A DNA stretch of 64,000 nucleotides from Collinsella sp. (GCA_019414025.1 DXMU01000044.1:1-64000); one strand, 5' to 3'. Numbered from the stretch's first letter, positions 41,255 through 50,349 are shown. Numbers and translations: made by a program. Notes: a model not told the origin generated them from the letters alone.

Positions 41255-41584
41255 TTAGGAGAAGCCGGGAACGTCGCTGAAGGGGATTTGAGGCATAAAG
41301 AGAACGATGACGGCCATAATTCCCCAGTAGATTTGCAGAGGTAGCGGAGCCGATATCAGGGCATTAAAGAAGGACAAACCCTTTTTGCTTCCATATAGCT
41401 GGACCGAGCTGAGAAGAGCAATTCCAAAAGAGATGGCGCTCGGCCAGCATGCTTTGACAATGAGGCTAAGGAAATAGCATATTAATGTTATCGCTATGCA
41501 CCCAATGCCCCAGAGCCACTTCTTGTTGAGGAAATACTGGATGCCCCATACACCAATTACGGGGGCAATGATGACTGGCAACAT
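41255..41584 (-). CDS. Small membrane protein of an AT-rich three-gene cassette
   Basis: 109 residues, almost entirely hydrophobic with about four helices (LPVIIAPVIGVWGIQYF, LWGIGCIAITLICYFL, AISFGIALLSSVQLY, IYWGIMAVIVLFM). No family recognised. It is the last gene of a reverse-strand cassette, 9 bases after the secreted-protein gene; GGATACGGCT precedes the ATG. In such a setting a membrane immunity or export role is conceivable, but this is inference only. Base composition is clearly poorer in GC than the flanking genes. Confidence 0.6.
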   Translation of the reverse strand: MLPVIIAPVIGVWGIQYFLNKKWLWGIGCIAITLICYFLSLIVKACWPSAISFGIALLSSVQLYGSKKGLSFFNALISAPLPLQIYWGIMAVIVLFMPQIPFSDVPGFS

Positions 41585-41593
41585 AGCCGTATC

Positions 41594-42091
41594 CTAACTA
41601 TTTATACAACGAATGTATTCTCCGGAGTTGGGGGGATAGACGCTGCAAGGTAGACGGTACGCGTTGCCTGCGGGTACGGGGTGTCCAAGGAGTTGCTTTG
41701 CTGCATACTCAGGCCAAGTACCTCCGGTTTTGCTTATGATCTTCTTAATCAGTCCGTCGATTACAAGCCCCGTTACATAGCCGATGAGTTCTTTTCCAAT
41801 AAAAATGGCAATTTTGACGATCCATTCTTTAGCGCCGCGTGTGGCAGTTGCTAAATCATCCAAAGACAGGGTCTGGAATCGATCGATAATTTGGACATCT
41901 CCGTTTTCATCTAGTGCGTATGTCGTCCATCCTGTGCCGGACTCATTGACAGCTTCAATGTACTCTTCGGCAGAAGGGAACTCTACTTCAAGAGGTTGCG
42001 CCTTAGATTGCTTTGGTGAAATGGCAATTGAGCAAAGCGCAACTGCGCTTGCGATGAATGACTTACGGCTTACGGGAACGTTGCGTAGCAT
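41594..42091 (-). CDS. Secreted protein with C-terminal disulfide loop, unknown
   Basis: 165 residues beginning at 42091 behind AGGAGGATACAC. Residues 1-33 are a signal peptide: SRKSFIASAVALCSIAISP, with likely cleavage after SKA (about 30-32). The exported part has an acidic N-half (FPSAEEYIEAVNESGTGWTT), a hydrophobic helix (EWIVKIAIFIGKELIGYVTG, about 90-109), a cationic amphipathic stretch (LIKKIISKTG) and a tail with two cysteines, PCSVYPPNSGEYIRC, able to form one disulfide. No family recognised. A thioredoxin-like gene directly upstream and a membrane protein directly downstream recall bacteriocin cassettes, but no leader or ABC exporter is present. Confidence 0.6.
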   Translation of the reverse strand: MLRNVPVSRKSFIASAVALCSIAISPKQSKAQPLEVEFPSAEEYIEAVNESGTGWTTYALDENGDVQIIDRFQTLSLDDLATATRGAKEWIVKIAIFIGKELIGYVTGLVIDGLIKKIISKTGGTWPEYAAKQLLGHPVPAGNAYRLPCSVYPPNSGEYIRCINS

Positions 42092-42108
42092 GTGTATCCT
42101 CCTGACAT

Positions 42109-42543
42109 TTAGCTTGACATTGCTGTGTTGTTCAGATTCAGCCTCCAATCCGTTAAACGCATTTCAAACGAATCAAGCGTGGAAAGGTCGAACTCGGACG
42201 CTATCTTTCCTTCAGAGATGGCAAAAATTGAAGGATAAAACTCGAATGACGGCAGAAGCGCCTTAAGTGTTTCCCTATCAACTTCCTTTTGGCTCTTAGG
42301 GACAACGAGGATCTCGATGTCGTTCTTGAGACTCGGCGAAAGCGAGCGCTCTGCCGCACGGAGTTCTTCACAGGCCGGGCAGCCCTCCAGCTCAATTTGC
42401 ACGATAAAAGATTCGCCTTTGCTTAATTTCGATCGAAATTCGGGCAATGAGATATTGATTGGATCGGAATTGGTTCGTACTGACGAGAAGAGGGCGAAAA
42501 GGGACAGCGATAAGATAAGGATAAGGACGGTTTGCTTTCTCAT
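42109..42543 (-). CDS. Membrane-anchored thioredoxin-like protein
   Basis: 144 residues. An N-terminal helix (QTVLILILSLSLFALFSSV, about 4-22) exports or anchors the protein. The rest is a thioredoxin fold with the active-site motif GCPACEEL (about 54-61) in the place of CGPC, preceded by SFIVQIELE and followed by FEFYPSIFAISEGKIASEF. CPAC motifs occur in accessory thiol-disulfide proteins of bacteriocin gene clusters and in general extracytoplasmic oxidoreductases. It is the first gene of the cassette, with GGAGGACCC before the ATG and an AT-rich promoter region (42548-42600). Confidence 0.72.
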   Translation of the reverse strand: MRKQTVLILILSLSLFALFSSVRTNSDPINISLPEFRSKLSKGESFIVQIELEGCPACEELRAAERSLSPSLKNDIEILVVPKSQKEVDRETLKALLPSFEFYPSIFAISEGKIASEFDLSTLDSFEMRLTDWRLNLNNTAMSS

Positions 42544-42704
42544 GGGTCCTCCAAACTCTATAAAGTTAAATTAATTTATATAAAACATTAAATAAAGATT
42601 CTTTAAAATGAACGGTATCGATTTGCCGGTAAATGGTTTTGAGCGAGAGCGGTTGGATTGAAAAGTACAATGAACGCAGGGAAATAAGGAAAAAAGGAGG
42701 AGAA

Positions 42705-43193
42705 ATGAAAGATCGCGATATACATCTGCGGTTGACGACGAGTTTTCTGACAATCTTCTGTATCGCCCTGGCGGTTCAAGCGCTATGTTGCGTGGTGTTG
42801 TTCGTTCATCTTGCGAACCTGTTGCTCATCGAGGGTATCTCTGCGGTGAGCGGCGGATTTCTGCTCTTGTTTATGGTTAGCACGCTTTGCGACGCTGCAA
42901 CGTTTCTTCTGTTTACGATTCTGACGGCGAAAGTCAGGCATGAGGGTCGTCCTTTTGGTAAGTGGCAGACCAGGATTTTGGTCGCGGCTGGCCTCCTGAT
43001 GTCGGTAAAAGCCGTCATCAGCATCATATGGCCGACGATTCAATTGCCATACAGCAATGTTCTTGGAACGGCTGAGCCCGTGTTTCCCGAGTTTGATTTT
43101 CAATCGCTTTCTTACGGACTCGTTTTCTTTGCGTTGGCGGGGGTCTTTGAATACGGTAGGGTATTGCAGGAAGATGCAGACGAGATTCTCTAG
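42705..43193 (+). CDS. DUF2975 domain membrane protein
   Basis: 162 residues with four hydrophobic helices (FLTIFCIALAVQALCCVVLFV, VSGGFLLLFMVSTLCDAATFLLF, ILVAAGLLMSVKAVISIIW, YGLVFFALAGVFEYGRVL). The terminal FALAGVFEYGRVLQEDADEIL is the hallmark of DUF2975 proteins, which are regularly encoded beside a small XRE/Cro-type regulator, as here. The pair is thought to be regulatory but no function is proven. Start at 42705 follows AAGGAGGAGAA. Confidence 0.82.
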   Translation: MKDRDIHLRLTTSFLTIFCIALAVQALCCVVLFVHLANLLLIEGISAVSGGFLLLFMVSTLCDAATFLLFTILTAKVRHEGRPFGKWQTRILVAAGLLMSVKAVISIIWPTIQLPYSNVLGTAEPVFPEFDFQSLSYGLVFFALAGVFEYGRVLQEDADEIL

Positions 43194-43204
43194 GGGGTGG
43201 CACG

Positions 43205-43456
43205 GTGCCGATTGTTATGCGTCTTGACCGCGTGATGGCGGACCGTAAAATCTCGTCGCAGGAACTTGCCGAAATCATTGGAATATCGCCTGTTAATCTG
43301 TCTCGAATTAAAACGGGAAGACTCAAGGGGATCCGCTTTTCTACACTTCAAGCAATGTGCGAGGCGCTTCATTGCAAGCCCGGCGACATCATCGATTGGA
43401 TGGATGATGACGAGTACGCCGCAGCATTTGGTAAGTCGGACGGAACAATGCGTTAA
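43205..43456 (+). CDS. XRE/Cro-CI family regulator paired with DUF2975
   Basis: 83 residues, one helix-turn-helix domain: MRLDRVMADRKISSQELAEI (about 5-24), then SPVNLSRIKTGRLKGIRFST and LCEALHCKPGDIIDW-type ending. This KxxR..RF.TL..C..L.C.PGD plan is that of the YozG-like regulators found after DUF2975 genes. GTG start behind AGGGGGTGGCACG, 11 bases after the membrane gene, so same operon. Confidence 0.88.
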   Translation: MPIVMRLDRVMADRKISSQELAEIIGISPVNLSRIKTGRLKGIRFSTLQAMCEALHCKPGDIIDWMDDDEYAAAFGKSDGTMR

Positions 43457-43497
43457 AATACCTGCTCAGTTGTGTGGTTTTGTGCTGGGAGGCGTTT

Positions 43498-44682
43498 GTG
43501 GGCAAGGCTAAGGCTAAGGCGAAGAAAAAGACGACGGGGGCGCGGGCTAAGCGCGATCGTCGTCGGAAGCTCGCGACCGAGGCTCCCGCATCTGCTGAGG
43601 AGTTGCTGGCGAGTGTGCCGGGGCTCGACGCGCTACAGGACGTTCCGGCGTTTGATGACCTGCCGGTCGATGAGGCTCAGCAGACTGCATTTGATGATTT
43701 CTGTGCACATGCCGAGGAGCCCGAGCAGATGCAGCTTGGTGCCGTGGTGCGCCTGGACCGCGGCTTTCCGTTGGTGGCGACTGCCGATGACACGTTTCGT
43801 GCCGAGCATGCCGTAGGGTTTGCCAAGTCGCGTGGCGAGGACGAGGTCTTGCTGCCCGCCGTGGGCGACCGCGTGGCGGTTCGCCGTGCTCCCGGGCACG
43901 ACATGGGCGTGATCGAGTGCGTACTGCCGCGCCGTACGAGCTTTGAGCGTTGGCGTGGCCGTGCCCGCGGTGAGCGCCAGGTGCTCTGTTCCAACGTTGA
44001 CAGCGTGCTGATCGTGCAGGCGCTCGGCGCCGGCGAGGTGCTGCTCGATCGCGTGGCGCGCTCACTGGTGTTGGCACTCGATTGCGATGCCGAGCCGGTG
44101 GTGGTGCTCACCAAGGCCGACCGCTGCGAGGCCGATGAGCTCGAGCGCGATCTGGACCGCGTACGCCGCTTGGTGGGTCCGGACGTGCGCGTAATCGTGA
44201 CATCTTCTGCCGAGGGCCTCGGCCTGGACGAGGTACACGCCTGCGTGCCGGCTGGGAGCTGTGCCATGATCTTGGGCGAGTCGGGTGCCGGCAAGTCGAC
44301 GCTGCTCAATGCGCTGCTGGGCCACGATGCACTGGCCACTGGCGGCGTGCGCGAGCGTGATGACCGAGGCCGCCACACCACGGTTGCGCGCGTGATGGTG
44401 GCGCTGCCGGGCGACGCCGGCGTGATCGCCGATGCCCCGGGCCTGCGCAGCCTGCCGCTCGTGGGACATGAGCGGGGTCTGGCGCGTGCCTTCCCCGAGA
44501 TCGTCGAGGCGTCGCGTGCGTGCCGGTTTGGCGATTGCACGCACACTCACGAGCCGGGTTGCGCCGTTCGCGAGGCCGAAGATGCCGGACGGATCGACAG
44601 TCTGCGTTTGGAGACGTTCCAAAACCTGGCGTCATCCATGCGCGTGAGTGCCCAAATGCTCGACCCCGATGTCCATCTGTAA
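43498..44682 (+). CDS. rsgA: Small ribosomal subunit biogenesis GTPase RsgA
   Basis: 394-residue circularly permuted GTPase acting in late 30S maturation. A basic, low-complexity N-terminus (GKAKAKAKKKTTGARAKRDR) and an OB-fold region (about 75-165) precede the G domain with permuted order: G4 LTKADR (about 204), G1 GESGAGKSTLLNAL (about 259-272), G3 DAPGLRS (about 314). The zinc knuckle CRFGDCTHTHEPGC (about 342-355) is intact. GTG start behind GGGAGGCGTTT. The acidic 50-residue stretch after the basic tail is longer than usual. Confidence 0.93.
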   Translation: MGKAKAKAKKKTTGARAKRDRRRKLATEAPASAEELLASVPGLDALQDVPAFDDLPVDEAQQTAFDDFCAHAEEPEQMQLGAVVRLDRGFPLVATADDTFRAEHAVGFAKSRGEDEVLLPAVGDRVAVRRAPGHDMGVIECVLPRRTSFERWRGRARGERQVLCSNVDSVLIVQALGAGEVLLDRVARSLVLALDCDAEPVVVLTKADRCEADELERDLDRVRRLVGPDVRVIVTSSAEGLGLDEVHACVPAGSCAMILGESGAGKSTLLNALLGHDALATGGVRERDDRGRHTTVARVMVALPGDAGVIADAPGLRSLPLVGHERGLARAFPEIVEASRACRFGDCTHTHEPGCAVREAEDAGRIDSLRLETFQNLASSMRVSAQMLDPDVHL

Positions 44683-44699
44683 TTGAATTTTCCTATGAC

Positions 44700-44735
44700 A
44701 GCCGTCTTCCAACTGTTTGGGAGGCGGCTTTTTTG
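44700..44735 (+). terminator. Terminator of rsgA
   Basis: AGCCGTCTTCC (44700-44710) pairs with GGGAGGCGGCT (about 44719-44729), followed by TTTTTT. It isolates rsgA from the Tad operon. TTGACA at 44832-44837 is the best -35 candidate for that operon, without a good -10. Confidence 0.85.
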
Positions 44736-44934
44736 CTGCCAAAGCGCCTCGAACTATGCGTTTTGCCGACGTTCTGGCCAAAACCTTGCCACGAGCTTGA
44801 CGGGCTGGTCAGCTTTTGGTCAGCAATTGGTTTGACACGTAAAACCAAGATTGCGATTGCGCCGCTTTGCGCCCTGGTCGCCCAGACAATGGTGGTACGG
44901 GCATTTGCCCGGTGCTACCTTGAGAGGAGCGGCC

Positions 44935-45594
44935 GTGAACAAGAGCAAGCGCATCGCCATCAGTCTGGTCGCGGGCGTGCTTGCCGCGGCGCTCTGCATG
45001 GTCTACGGCTCGTCGATCCGCTCGCAAGCCGAGCAGGCCCAGGCCGAGACTTTGGCAAAATACGGCGGCGACCGCGTTGAGGTGTGCGTCGCGGCGCGCG
45101 ATATCGACGCAGGCGAGACCCTCGACGAGACTAATGTCATAACTCAGGAATGGCTGGCGAGTCTGCTGCCGCGTGATGCGGCGACCGAGCTGCGTCAGGT
45201 GCGCGGCGACGTGACGACCTCGCGCATTCCCAAAAACGCCGTGATCTGCAATATCTACACCAAGGCCGAGAGCCACAAGCTCGAGGTGCCTAAAGGCAAG
45301 GTTGCCGTTTCGGTGGCGGTCGATGCCGAGCACTCGGTCGGCGGCGCCGCGGGCGTGGGCAGCTATGTAGACGTGTACGTGCAAAAAGATGGCGTGACCG
45401 ATCGTTTGTGCGGCGCGTACGTGATCGATACCAGCGAAGATGCCGGCACCACGCGTGAAGGCGAGATCGAGTGGGTGACGCTGGCGGCAGACCCCGAAGA
45501 TGTCAAGGAATTGCTGGGAGCCTCGGGAAAGGGAACGGTCAGCTTGACGATTCCCGCCACGGCACGCGGCAAAAAGAGCGGAGGCGACGAGTGA
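44935..45594 (+). CDS. cpaB: Flp pilus assembly protein CpaB/RcpC (SAF domain)
   Basis: 219 residues, first gene of the Tad operon. One membrane helix near the N-terminus (IAISLVAGVLAAALCMVYG, about 7-25) anchors an outward SAF domain (EVCVAARDIDAGETLDETNV, about 47-66, and SRIPKNAVI) followed by the RcpC/CpaB C-terminal region (KVAVSVAVDAEHSVGGAAGV). The family helps assemble or stabilise Flp pili at the cell envelope. GTG start behind GAGGAGCGGCC. Its stop overlaps the next start (TGATG). Confidence 0.85.
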   Translation: MNKSKRIAISLVAGVLAAALCMVYGSSIRSQAEQAQAETLAKYGGDRVEVCVAARDIDAGETLDETNVITQEWLASLLPRDAATELRQVRGDVTTSRIPKNAVICNIYTKAESHKLEVPKGKVAVSVAVDAEHSVGGAAGVGSYVDVYVQKDGVTDRLCGAYVIDTSEDAGTTREGEIEWVTLAADPEDVKELLGASGKGTVSLTIPATARGKKSGGDE

Positions 45595-47243
45595 TGAAGG
45601 CGATCTGGCTTGCGTGCTGCGCGTGCGGCGATTACGGGCTGCTACAGCAGGAAGTCGAGGGTCGCGATGTGGGCGCGCAGGTGCTTCGCGTGGGCGACCT
45701 GGACGGGTTGGTATCCATGGCGCGGGCGTTTCCGTCGCGCCGCGGTGCCGCCATCATCGCGGCGTCTCTGTTCGATGCCGAAGATGTGCGCAAGACTGTT
45801 GCGCGCCTGACGGCCGAAGGCCGCGTGAGTCGCGTGGTCGTGTTGATAGAAGCGCTCGATCCGTCGGATATCGAGGGGTTGTTTCGCGCGGGGGCGACCG
45901 AGGTCATCGCTGCGCACAGTATATGCGGCAACGGGCGCGCGGGCGAGGGAGCGGTTGATTCCGATCGGCGCATGACGATTGAGCCCGATGCTTTTGTTGA
46001 TAGGGAGCCCGGGGCGCCTCGCGCTACAAGAGGCCCGCGTGTTGATGATTATGGAAAAGCGGAAGCCGAGCATGGTCGGCGCCCCCGGAACCCCCTTGTA
46101 TGCGATGACGCTGGAGGGCCGGCGCAGCATGCTGGCGACTCCCCGGCTGTAGATATGGGATACGTGCACGGCGTGCATCTGGTGGATGAGCTCGACGAAG
46201 TTGAGGGCTTTGCCGGGTGCGGCGAGTTGTCGCTGATGCAGCATGAGCAGATTGCGCAGAACGAGCTTGCTTCGCAGACCGAACAAGCTGCCATGCCGGC
46301 TTGGACGCAGCGTGTGGTTGCGGCGGAGGAGACGGGGACGCTGGCACCGACGCCCGCACCGCCGCCTCCGATGCCGCCGGCAGACGCTGCCGCTCCGCAG
46401 CGTCGAGCTCCGGTCATCTGCGCCATTTCGGGTTCGGGCGGTTGCGGCAAGTCGACGATCGTTGCCACCATGGCACACACATCGTCGCTGTTGGGCTTGC
46501 GTGCCGCCGTGCTCGACCTGGACCTGATGTTTGGAAACCTTTACGACTTGTTAGGTGTCGATGCTCCGCGCGATATGGCGGCGCTTATCGAGCCATCGGC
46601 GGCGGGCGCGCTCACCGAGCCGGATATCGTAGCCACATCGATGCGCGTGGCGCCGGGCGTTACGCTCTGGGGTCCCGTCGCGGCGCCCGAGCAAGCCGAG
46701 CTCATGGCACGTCCGGTGGAGCTACTGCTTGATGTCCTGCGTCGCGAATCCGACGTGGTCTTTATCGATACCTCGGTCTTTTGGGGCGACGCCGTGGCGG
46801 CTGCGGTGGCGGCGAGCGACCGTTGCCTGGTCGTTGGCGATGCTGCGGTGTCGTCCGCGACATCGGCGTCGCGCGTCATTGAACTGGCAAGTCGAGTAGG
46901 TGTGCCGCGCACGCGTATGAGCGCCGTGTTCAACCGGTTCGGTGCGCGCGGGGCAGACGAGGACGTCGCTATGCGCTTTGAGATTGCCTGTGCGTTGAGC
47001 TCCAAGATTCGTATCGCCGATGGCGGGCAGGATCTCGCCGCGCTCATGGCGTTTGGGCGTGCTGACGAGGCAGTGGGGCAGACCAGCGCTTTTGCGACCA
47101 GCGTGCGCGAGGCCACGCGCGAGATGCTCGTGGAACTGGGGTGCGCCGTCGGCCCTTGGAGCGATATGGTCGCCGACCGTGCAATGCGCACCGAACGCCC
47201 GCGTATTCGCCTTCCCTGGTCGCACGAGGGTGATCAGCGATGA
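45594..47243 (+). CDS. tadZ: TadZ/CpaE-like MinD-type ATPase
   Basis: 549 residues. An N-terminal receiver-like domain (about 1-120) and a long variable linker (about 130-270) precede the P-loop ATPase: deviant Walker A SGSGGCGKSTIVATMA (about 281-296), LDLDLMFGNLYDLLG (about 311-325) and DVVFIDTSVFWGD (about 384-396). TadZ localises the pilus machine at the cell pole. Coupled on both sides by overlapping start/stop codons. Confidence 0.88.
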   Translation: MKAIWLACCACGDYGLLQQEVEGRDVGAQVLRVGDLDGLVSMARAFPSRRGAAIIAASLFDAEDVRKTVARLTAEGRVSRVVVLIEALDPSDIEGLFRAGATEVIAAHSICGNGRAGEGAVDSDRRMTIEPDAFVDREPGAPRATRGPRVDDYGKAEAEHGRRPRNPLVCDDAGGPAQHAGDSPAVDMGYVHGVHLVDELDEVEGFAGCGELSLMQHEQIAQNELASQTEQAAMPAWTQRVVAAEETGTLAPTPAPPPPMPPADAAAPQRRAPVICAISGSGGCGKSTIVATMAHTSSLLGLRAAVLDLDLMFGNLYDLLGVDAPRDMAALIEPSAAGALTEPDIVATSMRVAPGVTLWGPVAAPEQAELMARPVELLLDVLRRESDVVFIDTSVFWGDAVAAAVAASDRCLVVGDAAVSSATSASRVIELASRVGVPRTRMSAVFNRFGARGADEDVAMRFEIACALSSKIRIADGGQDLAALMAFGRADEAVGQTSAFATSVREATREMLVELGCAVGPWSDMVADRAMRTERPRIRLPWSHEGDQR

Positions 47244-48568
47244 GCCTGCAAACGAGGATTAAGGCTGCCGGCGCTGCAGCGGCGGTAGCGCCTGTGGATG
47301 CGGGGCGTCGCCGCGCGGTGAAACGACGCACCAAGCGCGCCGTGATGGACCGTATGGGCTACGACGAAGTGGCGCGTATCAGCGCCTATATCGACCCGAC
47401 ACTTGCCCGCTCGGAATTGCGTCCTGCGGTGGAGGCGGCGCTCAATGTTGAGGAGCCGACCGATCTCGCGACGCCCGAGCGCGAGACTATCATCGACGAG
47501 ATTTTGGATGACGTGGTGGGCTTGGGGCCGTTGCAGCCGCTCATCGAGGACGACACCGTTACCGAGATCATGATCAACGGCTGCCGCTCGGCTTTCTTTG
47601 AACGCGGCGGCGTCTTGTACCCCATCGAGCATGCGTTTGAGGATGATGAACAGATCCGTGTGCTTATCGACCGCATCATCTCGCCACTTGGCCGCCGTAT
47701 CGACGAGCGCAGCCCCATCGTCAACGCCCGCCTCAAAACGGGTTATCGCGTCAACGCGGTGATTCCGCCTGTGGCGATTGACGGACCGATTCTCACCATC
47801 CGAAAGTTTTCGGACCGCATCTGCTCGCTGGACGAGCTCGTGGGGTTGGGATCGTTGCCGCTTTGGTATGCGCAGCTGCTGTCGTGCGCGGTGTCGCTGC
47901 GACAGGACCTGGCGGTTGCGGGAGGCACGGGATCTGGTAAGACCACCCTGCTCAACGCGTTGTCATGCGAGATTTCCACCGGCGAGCGCATCGTGACGAT
48001 CGAGGACTCTGCCGAGCTCAAGTTTGCGCATCATCCGCACGTGGTGCGCCTAGAGGCGCGCGAGGCTTCAATTGAGGGTGAGGGCGCGGTGACGATCCGC
48101 GACCTGGTAACTAATGCCCTGCGCATGCGCCCCGACCGCATCGTGGTGGGCGAGGTGCGCGGTGCCGAGTGCTGCGACATGTTGCAGGCCATGAACACGG
48201 GCCACGACGGATCGCTCACCACACTTCATGCGGGTTCAGAACAGGAGACCGTGGTGCGTTTGACGTTGCTTGCACGTTATGGGATCGATCTGCCGAGTGA
48301 GCTTATCGAGGAGCAGATTGCCATGGCACTCGACGGTATCGTGATGTCCGAGCGCCACGCCGATGGCAGACGCTTCGTCTCCTCGTATTCGGGGGTGCGA
48401 CGCGCCGCATCGGGCGGCGTAGAGCTCGAGCGCTATGTGACGTTCGATGCCGCCGAGCGCACCTGGACGCTTGACCGCGAGCCGCCGTTTATCGCAGAAG
48501 GCCTGCGGTCGGGGACGCTCACACAAGAGGAGGTGGACGAATGGAGATCACTGTGCCCCTCGTCGTAG
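47240..48568 (+). CDS. tadA: Pilus assembly ATPase TadA/CpaF
   Basis: 442-residue secretion ATPase of the VirB11/GspE class. Walker A AVAGGTGSGKTTLLNAL (about 230-246), Asp box IVTIEDSAELKF (about 253), Walker B-like RPDRIVVGEVRGAECCDML (about 293-311) and the His box GHDGSLTTLHAG (about 316-327). Powers Flp pilus polymerisation. Overlaps tadZ by four bases and tadB by 28. Confidence 0.95.
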   Translation: MSLQTRIKAAGAAAAVAPVDAGRRRAVKRRTKRAVMDRMGYDEVARISAYIDPTLARSELRPAVEAALNVEEPTDLATPERETIIDEILDDVVGLGPLQPLIEDDTVTEIMINGCRSAFFERGGVLYPIEHAFEDDEQIRVLIDRIISPLGRRIDERSPIVNARLKTGYRVNAVIPPVAIDGPILTIRKFSDRICSLDELVGLGSLPLWYAQLLSCAVSLRQDLAVAGGTGSGKTTLLNALSCEISTGERIVTIEDSAELKFAHHPHVVRLEAREASIEGEGAVTIRDLVTNALRMRPDRIVVGEVRGAECCDMLQAMNTGHDGSLTTLHAGSEQETVVRLTLLARYGIDLPSELIEEQIAMALDGIVMSERHADGRRFVSSYSGVRRAASGGVELERYVTFDAAERTWTLDREPPFIAEGLRSGTLTQEEVDEWRSLCPSS

Positions 48569-49467
48569 GGGGCTTGGCAGGGCTTTCTGTCGCGACGGCG
48601 TGCGGGGCGGAACCTCGTGTGCCGCAGGTACCGCCGGCGGAGCTGGCACGTCAGGCGCTCGAGACGGTGGCAGAGAAGCTGCCGCGTGAGCTGGTGGAAA
48701 ACGATCTGCTGAAAAAGATCGCCCGTTCGTGGGCATCGCTGGCTCCGGCGCATCGCCTTGGCCTCGTGATCGAAGATGCTTCGGGGCGTTTGGCGTTTCT
48801 GCTGCTATCGAGCGGTGTCTGCTGCGTTTTACTAACGATGGTGTCGTTATCACCCCTCGGATTTGCCTTGGGACTTGTTGTTCCGTTTGCCGTTGGCGCC
48901 GCTCGGGATGGCTTTGAGAGCCGGCGCGAGCAACGCGATGCAGAAGAGGCAATGCCCGAGGCGTTTACCGCACTTTCCATGTCGCTTGCCTCGGGACATT
49001 CGCTGGCCCAGGGCATGCGCTTTGTGGGCGCTCATGCGCAAGAGCCAGTGCATACCGAGTTTTTGCGGGTGGCGGCGGCGATCGATTGCGGCATCTCGGC
49101 GACCGACGCGCTCGATGACTTGCTCGTGCGCATCGACGCCCCCGGTCTTTCGCTTGTGACCTTGGCGCTTAAGGTGTCTCAGCGCACCGGAGCTCCGCTT
49201 GCCGACTTACTGTCCGAGGCGTCGAGCATGGTAGGGGGGCGCATTGAGCTCAAACGCCGCCTGGATGTTAAGACGTCACAGGCGCGTATGTCGGCACACA
49301 TGGTCGCGGCGATGCCGGCGGGCATGTGCGCGGTGTTGGCGCTGCTTTCGGCAGATTTTCGTCGCGGTCTTGCGACGCCTGCCGGCGCGGGCGCTGTGGT
49401 GCTGGGTCTTGCCCTCAACGCCGTTGCCCTGGTGGTTATCCGGCGCATTATGCGGGTGGAGCTATGA
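48541..49467 (+). CDS. tadB: Pilus assembly membrane protein TadB
   Basis: 308 residues with a type II secretion F domain (about 135-265; FTALSMSLASGHSLAQGMRF). Hydrophobic helices lie at about 78-125 and at the C-terminus (ALNAVALVVIRRIM). The Ala-Thr rich first helix at 1-20 may be an extra anchor. Inner-membrane platform of the Tad machine with TadC. GAGGAGGTGGACGA precedes the ATG inside the end of tadA. Confidence 0.9.
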   Translation: MEITVPLVVGGLAGLSVATACGAEPRVPQVPPAELARQALETVAEKLPRELVENDLLKKIARSWASLAPAHRLGLVIEDASGRLAFLLLSSGVCCVLLTMVSLSPLGFALGLVVPFAVGAARDGFESRREQRDAEEAMPEAFTALSMSLASGHSLAQGMRFVGAHAQEPVHTEFLRVAAAIDCGISATDALDDLLVRIDAPGLSLVTLALKVSQRTGAPLADLLSEASSMVGGRIELKRRLDVKTSQARMSAHMVAAMPAGMCAVLALLSADFRRGLATPAGAGAVVLGLALNAVALVVIRRIMRVEL

Positions 49468-50105
49468 GCGCCCCGGTTGCAGTTGCGGCTTGCCTGTGCG
49501 CCCTGAGCGTATTTGTCGCGACGGGTTTGGATCGGGCGGATGCACGCAAGATCACAGGGGCCTGCAAGCGCGAGGCGGTGCTGGTCGCTGCCGCAGGTCG
49601 CTCGGTGGTCGATGCTCTGATCGCGCGAGCGAAGGGCGCGGTTGGAGCGGGTGGCCCGGCGCGAGTGTCGCTCGGCGAAGTGTCCGAGATGATCGATGTT
49701 GTTCGCTTGGGTCTTTCGGCCGGTCTTTCGTTTGATGCGGCGCTTGAGATTTTCTGCGCCAACCGCCGGTCAGTGCTGGCTCTTCGCCTTGAGCGAGCCT
49801 GCATGGCGTGGCAGGTGGGCGTGGGCACGCGTGAGGACGAGTTGTTGGCCGCCGCGCGCGACTTGGACGTGCGAGCGCTCGAGACCTTTGCCATCACGGT
49901 GGGGCAGGCGCTCGCCCTGGGTGCCCCACTTGCCGAGACGCTGGCCGCTCAAAGTCGCGAGATCCGTGCGGCTCATCGCGCCGCGGTCGAGCGCGAGATC
50001 GAGCGTGCGCCCGTCAAGCTGCTGATTCCCACCGGCACGCTCATCTTGCCGGCGTTGCTTCTGTCCATATTGGGCCCGCTGCTGGGAGCAGGCGGGATGA
50101 TGTAG
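49464..50105 (+). CDS. tadC: Pilus assembly membrane protein TadC
   Basis: 213 residues with a GspF-type domain (about 70-190; VVRLGLSAGLSFDAALEIFC) and C-terminal helix LLIPTGTLILPALLLSILGP. It is shorter than typical TadC (about 290), like TadC of other actinobacteria. Start at 49464 overlaps the tadB stop. Confidence 0.87.
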   Translation: MSAPVAVAACLCALSVFVATGLDRADARKITGACKREAVLVAAAGRSVVDALIARAKGAVGAGGPARVSLGEVSEMIDVVRLGLSAGLSFDAALEIFCANRRSVLALRLERACMAWQVGVGTREDELLAAARDLDVRALETFAITVGQALALGAPLAETLAAQSREIRAAHRAAVEREIERAPVKLLIPTGTLILPALLLSILGPLLGAGGMM

Positions 50106-50115
50106 GGAGGAATAC

Positions 50116-50349
50116 ATGAACACGATGACTGACGCTGCTGGCAAGGTCCAGGGCTGGGCGTTTTGCCGGGCGGCACATGTTCGTCAGTGCGCCAAGGAGC
50201 TATTGCAGGAGGAGAGCGCACAGGGTACCACCGAGTATGCCATCTTGGTCGGCGTGCTCGTGGTGATCGCGATTATCGCCATCGTCGCATTTAAGGGCAA
50301 GGTCCAAGATCTATGGAACGCTATCAGCGAGGGCATCAACAGCCTGTAG
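50116..50349 (+). CDS. flp: Flp family type IVb pilin
   Basis: 77-residue prepilin, the probable major subunit. A positively charged leader ends at about residue 35 (EESAQGTTEYAILVG), followed by the hydrophobic assembly helix (VLVVIAIIAIVAF). If cleaved after the Ala in ESA, glutamate and tyrosine occupy positions +5 and +6 as in Flp pilins, though the residue before the cut is Ala instead of Gly. GGGAGGAATAC precedes the ATG. The next gene starts inside its 3' end. Confidence 0.88.
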   Translation: MNTMTDAAGKVQGWAFCRAAHVRQCAKELLQEESAQGTTEYAILVGVLVVIAIIAIVAFKGKVQDLWNAISEGINSL

